From: Euphorbia lathyris
Lineage: Eukaryota; Streptophyta; Magnoliopsida; Malpighiales; Euphorbiaceae
Direction of reading: 5' to 3'
Assembly: GCF_963576675.1 (NCBI RefSeq)
Contig: NC_088918.1
Coordinates: 32,459,501 to 32,523,500 of the forward strand
Length of the DNA stretch: 64,000 nucleotides
Both the position numbers and the translations under genes were made by a program. This document shows positions 48,025 through 58,500 of the stretch, one piece after another; position 1 is the stretch's first letter; each line of letters starts with the position of its first letter. The notes beneath the pieces are model-generated. The model searched no databases and was not told the DNA's origin. It worked only from the letters and a program-made list of their open reading frames with translations.

Positions 48025-49246
48025 ATGGTTAGGACTAAGCGTGTTGGTAACAAGCCCGCCGTTACGGAAGCTAATCGCCTTCGGGGTTCAATGTGGAGCT
48101 TATTTTGACATCTATTCGGAGGAAGAAGCCGCTCGTTTCAAACATTTTTCACAAGCCGACCGCCAATTTGTTGATATGCACTTCTTAGACTTCCATTCGG
48201 TAAGAACGTTGAATTTCTCTACTCGAATTGATGCCTTTGTTGAAGCATTGGGTTGGCAAGAATTCGTTAATATGCATTTTCCGCGTATTAATGAATATGT
48301 GGTGGAATTTTTGGTCACTTTGTCCATGAATAAGAAGAAAACTTCAATTTCTTTTAGGAATAATGGTATACCTTACACCATTAACTATGAAGCAATGGGA
48401 AATATGTTTGGTTTCCCTATTTCTGATTTTTATGATAAGCCTAAAGATTTTGATAATGATGCGGTTTGGCAAACTCTTTCGGACCAAGATTATTTTAATT
48501 CCAAAAACACTTCAAGCAAGTTGATTAAGGACAATTGTGTGTTCTTCTTTCATAAGTATTTGAGTTTCTCCTTGTTTGGTCGTGTTGAGAGTTCAAAGGT
48601 TCAGGTTCGGGATTTGTATGTTTTGGATAGTTTGCTTAAAGGTTTGAGGATTGATAGCATTGGCATAATGTTTGATAATTTGTTCCGTGCTTCGAGGGCT
48701 AGTACCATTCAAATCCCTCTTTGTAATTTTATCACCGGTATTGTGTTGGGAGCTCGGGGTGAATTGGCCGACTATGACATGTCCACCTACCGTGGGTATG
48801 TTCCGCTTTTGGACATCTCGGCTCTTGAGCGAGCTCATTTATTACTTCCACAAGGACCTCCCGTCTTTATTTCATATGCTACCCGCATTACCCATCTTCG
48901 TGGCACTATGGGTGGTGGCGCTTTAAGTTCACAATTTGTAGGTACCGAAGGCGGCGGAGAGGCGGAAGGAGAGGAGGATGAACCACCGGCTCAAGCACAA
49001 CCCCAAGCACCTCAAGCAACGAATGATCCGGTAGATTTGCGGAGGATTTTGGACCAAATCAATTCCAACAATCGTCAAATGAACTTGAGATTTGATGATT
49101 TGGTTGAAAACAATATGGTGATGAATGACAACCTCAACCTTTTGAGGCGTGAACATTGTTCGACTCGGCATTGGATGCTTTCCTTTTTCCGACGCCGCAA
49201 TGTGGAGACGTCACCTACACCTCCCGATTCACCACCTCAAGCTTAG
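48025..49246 (+). pseudogene. ATHILA ORF-1-type protein, copy B
   Basis: It starts ATGGTTAGGACTAAG (MVRTKRVGNKPAVTEANR), then shifts frame near 48080 and runs open to 49246. Motifs parallel copy A: VEALGWQEFVNMHFPRINEY, VVEFLVTLSMN, YEAMGNMFGFPIS, FFHKYLSFSLFGRVESSKV, FITGIVLGARG. The C-terminal 100 residues are new: a Glu/Gln/Pro-rich stretch and a possible coiled coil (RRILDQINSNNRQMNLRFDD). The start-proximal indel probably makes it a pseudogene. Confidence 0.68.
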
Positions 49247-49450
49247 GTTGTTTTTCTTTCATTTTATTTTTATCTTGTTATAATTTGGTATAATTATCGT
49301 TTTTCTATGTTTGGTACAATTTTCCATTTTTAATTTTATGTTGAATGTTTAATTTGCTCAATTTCAATCTTTGTTTCGTATGCCTTATTTCGTATTTATT
49401 TTTTTTTATGTTTTCTCCATTTTTGCACCACTGAGGACATGGTCCAATTT

Positions 49451-49467
49451 AAGTGTGGGAGGAGATA
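49451..49467 (+). promoter_or_regulatory. Possible polypurine tract of Athila-like element
   Basis: AAGTGTGGGAGGAGATA follows GGACATGGTCCAATTT, which resembles the end of Athila internal regions. No LTR start follows directly. Confidence 0.45.
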
Positions 49468-50017
49468 TACATATATCATTTCCACATATACGAATAAATG
49501 CAACGAAAATATTATTTTGCAAAACGAATAAATGCAACACATTTTATTTTTTCAACACTAATATATTGCAACACATTTTCATATGTTTTTAAAATTAACC
49601 ATAAGTTAATATGATTATTTTTAGGTTATCATTATCGTTAGAAATTATATTTCTATACGGGTAATATTTTTTTTTTCATATTTTTCATAAATCTCTGATA
49701 CGATTTTTAAGTAAAATTGTCTCGAGTGAATGTATTTAAGTAAAAATTCTTTATTCAATCTCTATTTTATATCATGCAATTCATGATAGAATAAATCTTA
49801 TTTTAAGTTTTCAATTAGGTTTATAGACATTAATTGAACTAACAATTTTAGCTCGGTTTGATTTCGTCTTACATTAACACTAATTGAAGTTTTTAAGGAA
49901 ACTTTAGCCATAATACATGTTGAATTTTAAGTCAATATATGATGAATGTGCTATCTTTCTTTTTCCCAAGTTACAATTTCATGTTTCAAATTAATTAATC
50001 AATTAGTTGAATTCTTA

Positions 50018-50199
50018 ACTTTTGGCCACGGTTGAGACCAACCTTATCACAATCGAGGTATGAAAGGGAAGAATAATTAAGTACCGTTAACTTTTGGCCA
50101 CGGTTAAGACCAACCTTATCACAATCGAGGTATGAAAGGGAAGAATAATTAAGTACCGTTTACTTTTGGCCACGGTTGAGACCAACCTTATCACAACCT
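50018..50199 (+). repeat. 72-bp tandem repeat at the Athila/copia junction
   Basis: Units start at 50018, 50090 and 50162 with ACTTTTGGCCACGGTT; two are complete and the third changes after CCTTATCACAA. The unit end contains GTACCG, which also occurs at the first recognisable copia bases (50200). Confidence 0.8.
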
Positions 50200-50205
50200 T
50201 AACTA

Positions 50206-50871
50206 TTGTACCGAAGTATGATTGGTTCTCTACTTTACTTAACTGCTAGTAGGCCGGACATTCAGTTCTCAGTATGTTATTGTGCTAGATATCAATCTAA
50301 CCCTAAGGAATCTCATTACATAGCTGTAAAAAGAATCCTTAGATATTTGCAAGGCTCAGTGAATGCAGGTTTATGGTATCCCAACACTCATGACTTCACA
50401 CTCATTGGATACACTGACGCTGACTACGGACGAGACAAGCTTGAACGAAAAAGCACCTCAGGAGGATGCCACTTCCTTGGAAGATGTCTTGTGTGCTGGT
50501 TCAGCAAGAAGCATGCGTCAGTAGCCCTGTCAACCACTGAAGCTGAGTACGTTGCTGCTGGAAGCTGTGTTGCTCAAGTCTTATGGATTAAGCAACAACT
50601 TGCAGATTTTGGCGTTCGGACTAAAACAATTGAAGTCAAATGTGACAACAAAAGTGCCATTGACTTATCAAAGAACCCAATCCAACACAGCAGGATGAAG
50701 CATGTCAGCATAAGACATCACTTCATTAGAGATCATGTACTCAAGGGAGAGATCAAGCTGACCTATGTCCCAACGGATGAGCAGCTTGCCGATATCTTCA
50801 CAAAGTCACTGGCTCGTGAGCAATTCAACATACTTAGAGAAGCCATTGGTATGTTTAATCCTCTTCAATAA
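50206..50871 (+). pseudogene. Copia RT end and RNase H, truncated
   Basis: YRSMIGSLLYLTASRPDI marks the RT/RNase H border. RNase H follows with YTDADYGRDKLERKSTSG, LVCWFSKKHASVALSTTEAEY, IEVKCDNKSAIDLSKNPI, HIRHHFIRDHV-type and YVPTDEQLADIFTKSL, ending at a natural stop. There is no upstream RT or integrase, so this is a 5'-truncated remnant. Confidence 0.92.
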
Positions 50872-51236
50872 ATTTCAAGTATAGTATGCATGCTGAGTGA
50901 ATTACCATGCTGAATGATTTATGCTATTACATGCTGAGTAGATAAATATATATATGCTGAGTCTCTATCTCAAGCTGAGTTACTACGCATAAGATCGATT
51001 CCTCTGCATAACACTGACTACTCAGAATTTTAAACGCCTGAAATTCTTAACACTGAGTAAAGAGCCGTTGCAAACTTTAATGCAAAGCACGCGAATTAAA
51101 TAGCCACCTAGGATGACGTATAGGCTATAATTAGAAAATACACGCGCCGTATGTGTCATAAATGCCAGAATCTTTATCGATTGAGAATCTCGAGGCAAAA
51201 CGGACTACTCAACGCCTTGGATTAACTCAACATCTC

Positions 51237-51244
51237 TATAAATA
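51237..51244 (+). promoter_or_regulatory. Internal TATA box before the extra copia ORF
   Basis: CTCTATAAATAGTGG lies 104 bp before the ATG at 51348. This is a good plant TATA box in the right place for a separate transcript of the extra ORF. Confidence 0.5.
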
Positions 51245-51347
51245 GTGGATGAATTCCCACTTCTATTTCTTTACGCTTAGAAATCTTTGGCATTCATACT
51301 CTCTCTCTCGAAAAGTTCCCAAACCTTCTAAAAACTTCTCTGAGAAA

Positions 51348-54317
51348 ATGACTAAAATTTCTCTGAACATCTCCGGTGCCGGTCCCTTCCATAACCGCTC
51401 CGATGACAATCCCACTTCTCCCACTCAGCGTGATCACGCTGGAGTTACTACGCGGAGCAAGAAAGCTCAAGCTGTCCAAGCTACCTCTTCCAAAGGGAAA
51501 CAACAGCAAAAGGACAAGGGTAAGAAAGTAGTAGAACGCACCTACACTCAGGTCTTCGAGAGTGTGAGGGGGTGGAAGATTGACCACTCGCGGTGGTTCT
51601 CAAAAGGATTCGTGGAGGCCGAGCAACCTTTTTGTGAGTGCATCAAGAACAATGGATGGACCGAGCTGTTCTCAGTTCGGGATGCTACTTACCCTGAGTT
51701 GGTACGAGAATTCTACGCCAACCTGAAAATCGCCAATGACAACAGGGACTACCTGGCGACTCGTGTTCGAGGGAAGGACATCTCCATCAACCCAGCGTAC
51801 CTTGCCTCACTGTTCAAATTGAAAAACGAAGGAGCTATACTTCGTAAATCAGGTGACCATGAGAAAACCGACTACGTTCAGACCTTCTGTAAACCTGAGG
51901 GTCATGTAGGTGAAATTTCGAGCACTTCTATGGGTCAACATCAAAAGATGGCCCATTACATACTGACGAACTTCCTTTACCCTAAAATCAACTGCACCAA
52001 CTCAGCAACCAATTTCGAGCAGTGTTTTATATGGCACATGCTGACTTACACGCCGATAAATATGCCTGTCTTCATAATCGGTGGGTTTCTACGAAGTACA
52101 AGGACCCTTAGGCTGGGCTCCTTCATCACTCGAATCCTCCAGGATCACAAGGTGGATATGATTACGGAAATCCAAGTTCGGGGAACCGAGATTACAGCTA
52201 CTGCCCTATTCGGTTTGGCTTATGATCTACCTATTTTGCCGAAGAAAGGAAAATGAGAAGCTGTCCAGAATGCTGAGGGGGAAGTGACTCGAAAGGGAAG
52301 AACTCAAAGTAAGAGGAAGGCTGTCCAGAGCACCTCTAAAGCTGCTGCTTCTGCTCCAAAAAAGATTAAAGTTGTATGTGGGGGAACTAATCCTCAAACT
52401 CAGCAAATTCAGGGTGGATCTAGGTCAGCGGACCTAGGAAAGCTGAGCTTGAGACAAAAGAAAGAGAGGACGTTGATGAGCAACCGTCAAAGAAGAAGAA
52501 AAAGCTCAATTTTGAGTTAAGACCTATCGATGCCCAACCAACAGATATCGTCGTTCCTCCTAACTCACACTATGCACAGAGTTAAGGCATTGACGCTGAG
52601 CAACAGTTTGAGGAAGAACAAGACCAAGACCAATTGGGTGGTCAGTTTGTCGAGGAAGAGTTGGATGACTAGTTAGAGGAAGAAGAACTGGATGATGAGT
52701 CTGAAGAAGAAGAAAGTGGTCAGGATGACACTGAGGAACCAGCAGATGATGAGAATCTTGAACCAATCAACACTGAGTTGGTTGATGAAGAAGAGACTGA
52801 GCACCAAGTAAATGCTCCTGTTGTTCAAAGGGAAGCCTCACCCACTGACTCCATTGAGTCTATCCCTTGTGACCCTACTCCTCCGAAGCTTAAGAGATTG
52901 AGGAAGAAGAAAGCTTTTAAAGCACCCGTTATTGATCTCATGGGTGATTCGCCGCTGAGAGATGAGATCACTGACCTCACCGAGGTACATCTTGAATACT
53001 TCTCCAACCCACCTGTACCTCAACCAGATTTACCAGAAAATCAAGCCTCTATTTCTCTGAAGGAACATGCCGACTTAGATGCTTCTGCCAACCAAAGTAA
53101 TGCCGAGCAAGTGCTCGAAGATTCCGCTCCTCAACACGTTGAGCAAGCCAAGGAATTACCTACTCAGGTAAACAATGAACTTCCTCAACTTCCAACACCT
53201 AGTCAGCTTCAGCCTGACATTGAGCAAGCAACACTTTCTGCTGATCCTCCAATTCCCCCACTCAATGAGCAGAATTAGATTCAGTCAGTTTCTACTGACA
53301 ATCCTAATTCTAGGCCAGCCGCTGATAATGCTGGGCCTTCTAATGTTGAGCAGAACCAAACAACGCCTCTATTCGGTTCTACTCCTCCTCCGGCATCTGG
53401 GCCAACATAAGATGGATCCTTTAGCTACCTCATTGCCTCTGAGTCTGGTCGAAGAATCATTGACTCAGCTCAAGCTCTCATCCAGGACCTCCATCAATCA
53501 AGTACCAATGCCGCTGAATCTACTACTGTTGAGACAACTCCATTTTCATCTGTCACTCAGCTTCTTACTGAGATCAAAGGTATGAAGGATCTTATGAGTG
53601 TCATGACTACACTACAATCTCAACAGCCCAGGCAGGACTCTATAATGAAGCTGGCCGAACTCCAACTGACCATGGTCAACCATATAAACTCACTGCAAAG
53701 GGATTTCATCAATTGTCAGCTCGAACTCAGCATATGCCACTTCTGCCGAAGTACATCATCTCTTCAGCCAGCTTCACACTGAGCAAGAGAAAACAAATCA
53801 CCAGCTTTCCACCTCCTCACAATGCTCCATTGTGCAAATTAGCGAGGCTGTGCGTCTGCCGAACTTAAACAGGCAAGAGATGGCCACTGACGAGCTTAAA
53901 ACCAACGAGATTCTGAAGTATTCTCGAGCAACTTTCAGCAATGTGCGCCAAATCAACGCTCAGCGTGAGTATTATGATTCCTCCTTGCTAAAGATGTTTC
54001 ATTAAGCTTTTGCAATGCTCACTGAAACTATGCACTGGATTGGCAAGTCTCAAGCCGCTGTTTTGAGTATGCTGAGTGTTGTATCTATCGGAATTCCTTG
54101 ATCCATTGTAGATGATGGTGTTCCAATCTTCGACGGAATGAATGAAAGCACGAGAAAGCTAAAGGCATTTTCTCAACGCCTCACTCAAGCTGCAATTGAA
54201 GCCACCTTCATTCCCAAACCTGATGATGGCAAAACGGGGGAGAAAGAACAAGCCCCATGAACTCAGCAAGCTTCAGTAAGTCAGCCGCAACACAAGGGCA
54301 AAGGCAAACAAAAGTAG
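51348..54317 (+). pseudogene. Extra (env-position) ORF of Sirevirus-like element
   Basis: The frame opens at 51249, but I prefer ATG 51348 (MTKISLNISGAGPF) because a TATA box ends at 51244. An N-terminal low-complexity, Lys-rich segment leads to a domain I read as the putative plant transposon protein domain (Transposase_32): CIKNNGWTELFSVRDATYPE, LVREFYANLKI, VRGKDISINPAYLASLFKL. After TGA 52254-52256 the reading goes on as Lys/Ser-rich, then strongly acidic (near 52620-52800), Pro/Gln-rich and finally helical (MTTLQSQQPRQ, KLAELQLTMVNHINSLQRD), ending KGKGKQK at 54317. Several frameshifts and stops occur. The function is unknown. Confidence 0.65.
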
Positions 54318-54769
54318 CTTAACTTGTATTGACTAGGATAGCTAGCTTTTTGAACCTTTATATATGTGTTCCTGTTTTTATGAACCCTGTTATGTTGACT
54401 TTAAATTCCAAAACAAATTATATGCATCTCTTTCATACTGACTACTCTTATTCGATGCTTACTTAAGTGATTGATATAATTTGTTAAAACGCATCTTCAT
54501 TAAATCAACTGTGCTACACTGTCTATATTAATTTATAACATGTTTGCTGTGTTGATCAAATATGTTGACCACTTCGTATATGTCCACTTGACTAAAACTC
54601 ATTGAACAAAGCATACTCAGCGCTCTCTGATATTTAAACCTTCCGCGTAAAACTGAGTTAAATAGAATATGTTCCATAAGCTGACCTATCTCTGAAAACT
54701 GACCTTAGACTTACTCAATTAAACCTTGAAATGTTTAGAGTAAAACTAAGTCAGTAGCTCAATCCTTAC

Positions 54770-54867
54770 GGGGGAGTTATTTGATAAAATAAGGTCAACT
54801 ATCATGGGGGAGCTCAACACTGAGTTCTTCGACTGAATATTTTTGCCAACATCAAAATGGGGGAGTT
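54770..54867 (+). promoter_or_regulatory. Three polypurine tracts before the copia 3' LTR
   Basis: GGGGGAG occurs at 54770-54776, 54806-54812 and 54859-54865; the last (AAAATGGGGGAG) directly precedes the LTR. Multiple purine tracts are a reported trait of Sireviruses. Confidence 0.75.
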
Positions 54868-56189
54868 TGTTGAAACACCTTTTCATATGATTTTGATTTG
54901 ACAAAATTATTTAAGTAATGATAAAAATATTCCAACACATTAAATATAAATGCTTTGATTTATTACACTAATGTGTTTGTTCAATGTTGAGTTTAATTGT
55001 GTATAAGACATTGAGATTAAAAAGCCCAAAGGCCCATAAAGTGGAAGTCAAACTCAAGTCAACACATCAAGACCATTCAGCCCAAGATTTCAAAACGAAG
55101 CCGTATCAACTAAAACGACGACTCAGCAAGAGAAGGATCGAGAAGCCTTCGTGGCAAAAGCTTCAAGTTGAAGCTGCTGAGTTGGACGACAAAGCAGTCT
55201 GGACAGCGGCAGAAAATGTTAAACTTCCAGACAAAGTATTTTTACTTTGGGAAAAGTTCAGAAGGCGCAGAAAGCTGTCTCGTGGACTTTTCCTTAAATG
55301 GCGAAACATTCTGCCGAAGACTGACGAAGACAGAAGATGCAAGAATCCTATTGGCCAACGACGTTGAGCACGCCTAGAGTGACAACGACAGGAAGCCGTT
55401 TCCCTCCAATGGTTATTTTAAAATTCGAGATGACCAGCTGCCTCAAGTGTCACTATATAAAGGCCATCCATTTGCTTCAATCGATGCAGATCTTCAACTA
55501 GTCAAAACGCTGACCAAATTCATACTTGAAGTTTCTATGAGAAAAGCAAAGCAAATACCTTACACCAATTCTTAATCTTTGTGTAAAAGTCTAGAGTGAT
55601 TTTCAATCATCTAAAGTGTCTTAGCAATCGTTGTTTAGGACAAACACTTTATCATTTCTAGAAGAATAGAAAGGAGAGGCTGAGTACTCGGTTATAGTAC
55701 TCATCGTAGATATAGGAGTGAGTAGAGGTATAGAGGAAGGTACTCTTGTTATACTCAGCTTCTATTTGTAAAAGGTTTCGTGCTCTACCTTTAAAGAGCT
55801 CAGTAGAGAATTCAAAAAGCTCGGAACGAGTTCCGGGGACTGGACGTAGGCGGAGAGGCCGAACCAGGATAAGTCTACTGAGTAATATCTTTCTAACCCT
55901 TAAACTCCTTTAATATATATTGCTTGCTATGAAAACTGACTAAGTAAAGAACTCACGCTGAGTTAAGTTTACTAAGAAGCTGAGTTCAGGAATAGACTCT
56001 AAGTGTTATTTCCTGACTCAAGTAAAGAAGCAGACTTAGTCACAAATTGACTAAGCTTGTGTCTTGAATCTACTTAGTGACGCTGGGTAAATCTTTTCAT
56101 AAGAAAAGAAGTCAGCCTTAACGGACAAAATTTTAAATAGTTCCTATCCCCTCATTGGAACTAACTTGTCACGTTATAAGGGACCAACA
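54868..56189 (+). repeat. Sirevirus-like 3' LTR
   Basis: It starts TGTTGAAACACC and ends GGGACCAACA, 1322 bp. A TATATAAA box is at 55454-55461. CTGAGT-type motifs are frequent. It is followed by ATACT and the broken gag of the Tat-like element. Confidence 0.8.
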
Positions 56190-57413
56190 ATACTGCCGAA
56201 GGTGTTCATTCTCTTTTTGTTTCAACTCAAAGAGCTTTCACGATTTAACCACTGGAGGAATGCATCCGGCGAATTTCGCACAAAATTCTCAACTTAACTG
56301 ATCCCAGCTGTCTATCGATCCTGGGGGAAGGGACTGGAACCAGTCGTAGGCAGGACCTTTTAGCGTAGTGATGAACATCCGACACAGCGCGGCCTCACTG
56401 GCCCGATTAAGGCCAAGCAACATGCGATACTTCCTTGCATGGGCTTCAGGATTATCCTCCCCGGAATAGACTTGGATGTTGGGAATCTTAAAGTGCCTCT
56501 CAGTTTCTTCGGCCTCGATCCACGATGTGAAGGGTGAATCACGATTGGCGAATGGGTTATGCCTGGCATTCTCTTCGTTCTGACGGCGTATCTCGGCTCT
56601 GATCTGCTCCGCGATAGAACCTTGATTTTCCCTGGGACGCCTCCTACTTGGAGGTCTACTTTGGGAAGACGAAGAGCTGGAGTCGGATGATGGGTCTGAT
56701 GGTGACCTTCTACCATCTCCGCCACATCCTCCTGGAGGAGCTCGCCTATTTTCTCGCTGGTTTGGTGGCGGCTATTGCCTAACCTGTCGAGGTGACCTAG
56801 CTCGCCGCTCACTTCTCCTTCGGTTAGATGATGGAGGAGATCTACCTCGCCGGGGTGATCGACGCCTGGGGTGGGAAGGGGATCGAGATCGCTCCTTTCC
56901 ATGCGTCTTCTTACGCTTTTTGTGCCTCCGACCCTCCCGTCCGCCGATGGTGATCCTAGGGTTTGCGGTGCCCCTTAGGAGAGTTTGATCATTCCTTTGA
57001 CTCCCTTCCGGTATCTCAGAAAATAGCCTTCAATTCAACGATTGGCTATTGGCGAGCGCTGGATTAACAACTGTGGAGTCCGCAGGTTGAGAAAGAAAAA
57101 ACGACGAGTCACGAGCATTGGGTCCTATGAGAGTATTCTGCCATTATGATGGCGTAGGAGCTGGTGGAGTACGACGGAGGTTGAATGGGGGAACTGTCAG
57201 GTAAGACCTCAGTCGACTCTCCATGGCGGGTCCATGCTCTCTTCCGATGGACCCCACGCAAATTTCAATGAAAGAGTCAGGTGACATGCTCCCCTCTCCA
57301 TGTACGGTTGGTGCATCAGGATCAACGCGGCCAGCGTTTGTAACAGGATTAGTTGATGGTGTTATGGGTGGTATTTCTGTTCCTGTTGAGGGATTGGACC
57401 ATCCGCTTGTCAT
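56190..57413 (-). pseudogene. Tat-like gag, truncated
   Basis: The minus-strand reading starts at 57413 (MTSGWSNPSTGTEIPP). It has a long Arg/Ser-rich region (KERSRSPSHPRRRSPRRGRS), then the gag core: SPFTSWIEAEETERHFKIPN, YSGEDNPEAHARKYRMLL, LKGPAYDWFQSLPPGSID, and LKQKENEHLRQY at the copia insertion point. In-frame stops lie at 57146-57144, near 57044, near 56776, at the S-TGA-EF site near 56298 and near 56246. The rest of gag and all pol are missing. Confidence 0.8.
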
Positions 57414-57447
57414 GTTTAAAACGCGAACGAAATCCTTATTGGGTTAG

Positions 57448-57470
57448 GACTCCACGTTCACCGCACCAAT
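57448..57470 (-). promoter_or_regulatory. Primer binding site of Tat-like element
   Basis: Minus-strand ATTGGTGCGGTGAACGTGG begins right after the LTR end GTTATCA. This is the expected place for the tRNA primer site. Confidence 0.7.
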
Positions 57471-57971
57471 TGATAACTAGTGGTGAATTTCCGATCAGTT
57501 TCCTTCCCTGTGGGGGCGTCGTTGGGTTCGATGGGGGGAAGCTCCGATGCCAAAGTCAGTATGGAAATGGAGAATAAACTGTATTGACAAGGTAGGGTTT
57601 AAGAGAGAGAATGAAAGTGTGTACCTCAATAGCTTGGGGTGCAAACTATTTATAGTCATCTGATCATAACTTCCAGTAACCCGAAAGTCCCCATTAATGC
57701 CTCATTAATGGCGGTTACAGATCTTCCTTAAGTGTGGCCGTTGTTCCATTAACTGCTTTTATTGGGAATCGGCTCTACCGTTTGGCGGGCGGATCGAGGT
57801 ATAATGGCGGGTCTCACGTAGGTTTGACTACGGATAATGTGTGGAGGAATCCAGGTGATCCGCCACAAGGATGACTTGTTTGATATGCCATTGCTTCCTT
57901 GGCGCTCCCAATACGCTGCCGTTTCAGTAAATATCCTCTTTGATCCCGTGGAGAATATCTCGATGTTATCA
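57471..57971 (-). repeat. Tat-like element 5' LTR
   Basis: 501 bp, with a TATAAATA box at 57654-57647 (minus). Followed outside by the target duplication TAAAC. Confidence 0.88.
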
Positions 57972-58188
57972 TAAACCAAAACCAAAAATCACACATGCAA
58001 ATCCAATTTTTAGCTTCCTATTATGATCTTAGAAGCCTAATTATAAATTTCCATGAGAAAATTACGAGCAAAAGTAAAGAAATCATCAAAATCCAAAATA
58101 GGTATCCATAGCCATTTTTTTCATAATTTCAAGCTTTGAAATTTCATGGAGAATGAGTGAATGGACAGGAGAAAGATGAAAAACTTAC

Positions 58189-58500
58189 CCATTGTGAGTG
58201 ATTTTGAGTGATCTTGAATCTTAAAATCGTTTTTGTTTGGAGGTTTTTGGAGGTGAATTTCGATTTTTTTTTGCTAGGTTTAGAGAGAAAGAGACGCAAA
58301 GAGTGAGGGGAAGAAGAGGAAGAGGTTTGTTTAGGAATTCTATTAGAAATGGAGTGAGTTTAAGTGAAAATTCTGAAAAATTTGACTCTAGATATTTGCA
58401 GTTAGAAATTCGGGGGTCAGATTTTCAAAGACTTATTTTATGTGCAAAATTCCTTTTCAATCCTTTGCATAAAAAATATGGGGGCAATTGTTGGGGTAAT
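58189..58500 (-). pseudogene. PMD gene: start codon, 5' leader and promoter side
   Basis: On the minus strand CACTCACAATGG|GTAAGT holds a start codon (58192-58190) and a perfect donor. Joined to the acceptor TTGACAG|CTTCC at 36503 it reads MASSSHAYMISPGS, in frame with the PMD coding part. Intron 1 is thus about 21.7 kb, of which 21.1 kb is the Tat-like element. The upstream AG-rich region (58250-58340) would be the 5' leader. Confidence 0.62.

Larger units (their letters stand above)
38446..50017 (+). mobile_element. Athila-like Ty3/gypsy retrotransposon, 3' LTR missing
   Basis: Order on the plus strand: 5' LTR (38446-39927), primer site, gag, protease/RT/RNase H/integrase, then two ORFs with the ATHILA ORF-1 type domain. 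No second LTR starting TGTTAAGCCC is found, and the element stops near 49.5-50.2 kb at a junction with a truncated copia element. The gag-pol part has two in-frame TGA codons and several frameshifts. The right limit given here is arbitrary, just before the 72-bp tandem repeat. Confidence 0.82.
50206..56189 (+). mobile_element. Sirevirus-like Ty1/copia retrotransposon, 5' half missing
   Basis: The visible part starts in the end of RT/RNase H, followed by a long extra ORF, three GGGGGAG purine tracts and a 3' LTR. An extra ORF after pol and multiple purine tracts are known Sirevirus traits. The 5' LTR, gag, integrase and most of RT are absent. The right end abuts gag of the Tat-like element. 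Confidence 0.8.
36840..57971 (-). mobile_element. Tat-like Ty3/gypsy retrotransposon, invaded and deleted
   Basis: Two 501-bp LTRs (36840-37340, 57471-57971) bound the element, with the 5-bp duplication TAAAC outside (36835-36839, 57972-57976). On the minus strand the order is LTR, primer site, gag, [copia element], [junction], [Athila element], an ORF on the opposite strand, purine tract, LTR. The opposite-strand ORF before the 3' LTR is a known feature of some Tat-lineage elements. All of pol is missing. The element lies in intron 1 of the PMD gene. Confidence 0.85.

Noticed and set aside
46013..49246. Envelope protein genes
   Set aside because: They are in the env position, but no signal peptide or membrane segment is seen, and the motifs fit the ATHILA ORF-1 family instead.
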